DNA of 64,000 nt from Lates calcarifer (lineage: Eukaryota; Chordata; Actinopteri; Centropomidae). Positions 62,201 through 64,000 of the stretch are shown here, piece by piece. Position 1 is the stretch's first letter, and each line of letters opens with the position of its first letter. A program made the position numbers and the translations under genes. The stretch covers positions 22,504,075 to 22,568,074 of the forward strand of contig NC_066842.1 in NCBI RefSeq assembly GCF_001640805.2, in the 5' to 3' direction. The notes beneath the pieces are model-generated. The model was not told the DNA's origin and ran no database searches. It saw only the letters and a list, made by a program, of their open reading frames with translations.

Positions 62201-63831
62201 AATGTAACATTGTATGCCTCCAAAAAGTGCTGTAAATTTCTATTAATATGAACATTTGTCATACAGTAAATGTTTTTGAAATTGAAGGCACCCTTGAGTT
62301 CTCATACCCAAGAAATGTTAGGAGTCCCAGAAGTGTCTGTGACTCTGACAAAATTAATTATTTTAAATGAAAAACATAACTTTGATCAGCATTATTTTAT
62401 AGTGTTTGTCTGTGTTGTCAGTCATCCTTAGTGGATATGGACCAGGCGCTTTTCCAGCCTTACCCATCTGAGCTGGTCTTCCAGAACTTCACTTCTGCAC
62501 AGACCTACAAGTTACCACTACTCCTCCGCAACAATGACAAGGTGTGAATGAATGATGAATAAGTAAACATTTACTAAAACAACATGGCTGCTGAGCTGAT
62601 GTTTCAATCAAGACCAGCTGTGCAATGGAACAATGCTAACAGTCCAGCTGTTGCATAGCTTTGACCTTAGCAGCACATGTGTACGTCTATGTGTGTGTGT
62701 GTGTGTGTGTGTGTCACGGAGCATGAGTTGTGTTTAAGGAGTGCAGAATGATTGGAAAAGGTAAGTGGGGATTGGATAAGATTTATTGCTGCAATTTGCA
62801 CAAGACACCATCAAGTAATAATGAATAATTAATCACACATGTATGAGCCTGACTGTATTTGTTGCTGTGTGGAGCTTGCCATTTTATAACATTTGTGTGA
62901 CACTTTCTTGTCAAGGTTTCACGACAAGTGAAGCTGGAGCTGCAGGACTCAGACTATTTCCATGTATTTGGACCGGAGAATGCAGGTAGCAAGATTGGAC
63001 CAGGATTGTCTGCTACTTTCACTGTCTCCTTCACACCACAGGAGGACAAGGTAGGGGGAGACAGGGTGGGGTGTTGACTGCTTCATGAATAATCATACAC
63101 AGAAGTCCAGATTCAGAGAGCACAATGTATAGTTTCATGATAACATGCACTTAGGTTGATATAGAATTTAGATAGGATTATTAGATGAAGCTGTAATCAG
63201 ATCTGCAAGGAAGCAGAGGATAGGATGTGGTGAATGGATTAAAGTAATACTTAGTGAGAATATATACAAAAAATTAAACAGATGTAGTTAGCATGTATTC
63301 ATATTTTGTGCACAAGTTAGCATAGCGTAAATGTTAGCATGCTAACATGCTAAACTATAATGGTGAACATGATAAATATTATAGCTGTTAAACATCAATA
63401 TGCTAGTATTGTCACTGTGAGCATGCTAGCATGGTGATGTAGTATTTTGCTCAGTGTATTTAAGTACAACCTCATGGAGCTGCTAGCGTAGCTGTAGAGC
63501 CTTGTTACAGATTTGTGTCTGATTTGCGAAGTGGTGTGCAGCACACACATATAGGAAAATACTGAAAACAAAGGTTTGCTATGTAATTTCCTAAAAAATT
63601 ATTTTAATGTTTGACATATTTCTCCATTCAGGACTACCACCACAGACTGGTTTGCGTGACAGAGAGGGAGCGGTTTGAGGTCCCAGTCCGTGCCATTGGG
63701 CCACGTGCCATTCTTGACTTTCGAGATGAGCTCCATTTACCCCTCTGTCCGGTGAAAGCTTCCACACAGAGGACTCAGCTAGTCCGCAACATAGGAAACA
63801 GCAAGGCAAACTTCAAGCTGCTCACACAGAG
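59293..63831 (+). CDS. hydin: HYDIN axonemal central pair apparatus protein, N-terminal exons (3'-truncated by window edge)
   Basis: HYDIN is a giant protein (about 5100 aa in human) of the C2b projection of the ciliary central pair; its loss impairs ciliary beating and causes hydrocephalus in mice. Coding exons: 59293-59385, 60707-60832, 62422-62541, 62916-63050, 63632-63831, then the gene leaves the window. Phases join to about 224 residues. The family signature is clear: VTPSVYTQEM, then LLDMSKTTHHK, ALFQPYPSELVFQNFTSAQ, LLLRNNDK, VCVTERERFEVPVRAIGPRA and LVRNIGNSKANF. Residues from about 75 onward form the first ASH/MSP-type immunoglobulin-like domains typical of HYDIN. The start ATG at 59293 was chosen because upstream ATGs open only very short frames; its context (AAAATGACA) is moderate. 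An X-box promoter and neighbouring calb2 support the assignment. Confidence 0.95.
59386..60706. other. hydin intron after first coding exon
   Basis: About 1.3 kb of AT-rich intron with A-rich runs near 59870-59890. Nothing exon-like was found. Confidence 0.5.
60833..62421. other. hydin intron
   Basis: About 1.6 kb of AT-rich intron without recognised exons or transposons. Confidence 0.5.
62542..62915. other. hydin intron with (GT)n microsatellite
   Basis: A 374-base intron containing 12 GT units at 62691-62714. The acceptor TTCTTGTCAAG ends in AAG, so the exon boundary is set by phase and family similarity. Confidence 0.7.
63051..63631. other. hydin intron carrying an interspersed repeat
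   Basis: A 581-base intron, mostly occupied by the repeat at 63270-63505. Confidence 0.6.
63270..63505 (+). repeat. Interspersed fish repeat
   Basis: AATGTTAGCATGCTAACATG, ATGGTGAACATGATAAATAT, GAGCATGCTAGCATGGTGAT and TTAAGTACAACCTCATGGAG mark the family seen at 23560-23950 and, reversed, at 52690-53035. Confidence 0.65.
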
Positions 63832-64000
63832 GTTAGAGTCTGTTCTGAATGGGTTTATGTCTGCTATGTTTATGTGAGCAATTTCATATATGATATTTTA
63901 ACTCTACAGCAGATAGCATTAATCCTAAAAAAACATTCTTAAATAACTTATATATAAACTCACACAAACTCAAACAGTTAATTTACACATTAATGCAATA
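63832..64000. other. Start of the next hydin intron
   Basis: The exon ends at CAGAG|GTTAGAG (63831/63832), phase 2. The remaining 169 bases are AT-rich intron cut off by the window edge. Confidence 0.7.

Overview
This window is vertebrate nuclear DNA, almost certainly from a ray-finned (teleost) fish. Genes are split by GT-AG introns, intergenic DNA is AT-rich with many microsatellites, and several repeat types typical of fish genomes recur, including a decayed Tc1-like transposon. I see no bacterial, phage, CRISPR or organellar sequence. The real genes are mostly cut into exons shorter than 70 codons, so I rebuilt them by hand from splice sites, reading phase and protein-family similarity.

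Layout: (1) 1-2116 (+), the last ~402 codons (9 exons) of a sarcomeric myosin heavy chain. (2) 6109-10515 (-), a synaptotagmin-family gene (8 coding exons, ~416 aa) with one transmembrane helix and two C2 domains that lack most Ca2+ ligands. (3) 15146-18604 (-), a short-chain dehydrogenase/reductase of the Sniffer/C-factor type (6 exons, 263 aa). (4) 28421-43566 (-), calretinin, calb2 (11 exons, 271 aa). (5) 49099-56988 (-), purine nucleoside phosphorylase, pnp (6 exons, 288 aa). (6) 59293-63831 (+), the 5' end of hydin, with a non-coding first exon and an X-box promoter just upstream. The myosin gene and the synaptotagmin gene converge; pnp and hydin are divergent, with starts about 2.3 kb apart.

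The genes have unrelated roles (muscle filament, membrane trafficking, carbonyl metabolism, Ca2+ buffering in neurons, purine salvage, ciliary axoneme) and do not form a pathway. CALB2 and HYDIN are also near neighbours on human 16q22, so part of this order looks like conserved vertebrate synteny.

The spaces between genes hold interspersed repeats: two inverted copies of one fish repeat either side of the synaptotagmin gene, a deleted Tc1 element, a possible LINE reverse-transcriptase relic, fold-back elements, and a pair of back-to-back perfect hairpins at about 48.0 kb. I did not find a convincing undescribed multi-gene system. The best leads are the hydin X-box/NF-Y promoter with splice-created upstream ORFs, the twin hairpins, a 34-bp transposon-derived insert inside another repeat, and the Ca2+-ligand-poor synaptotagmin.
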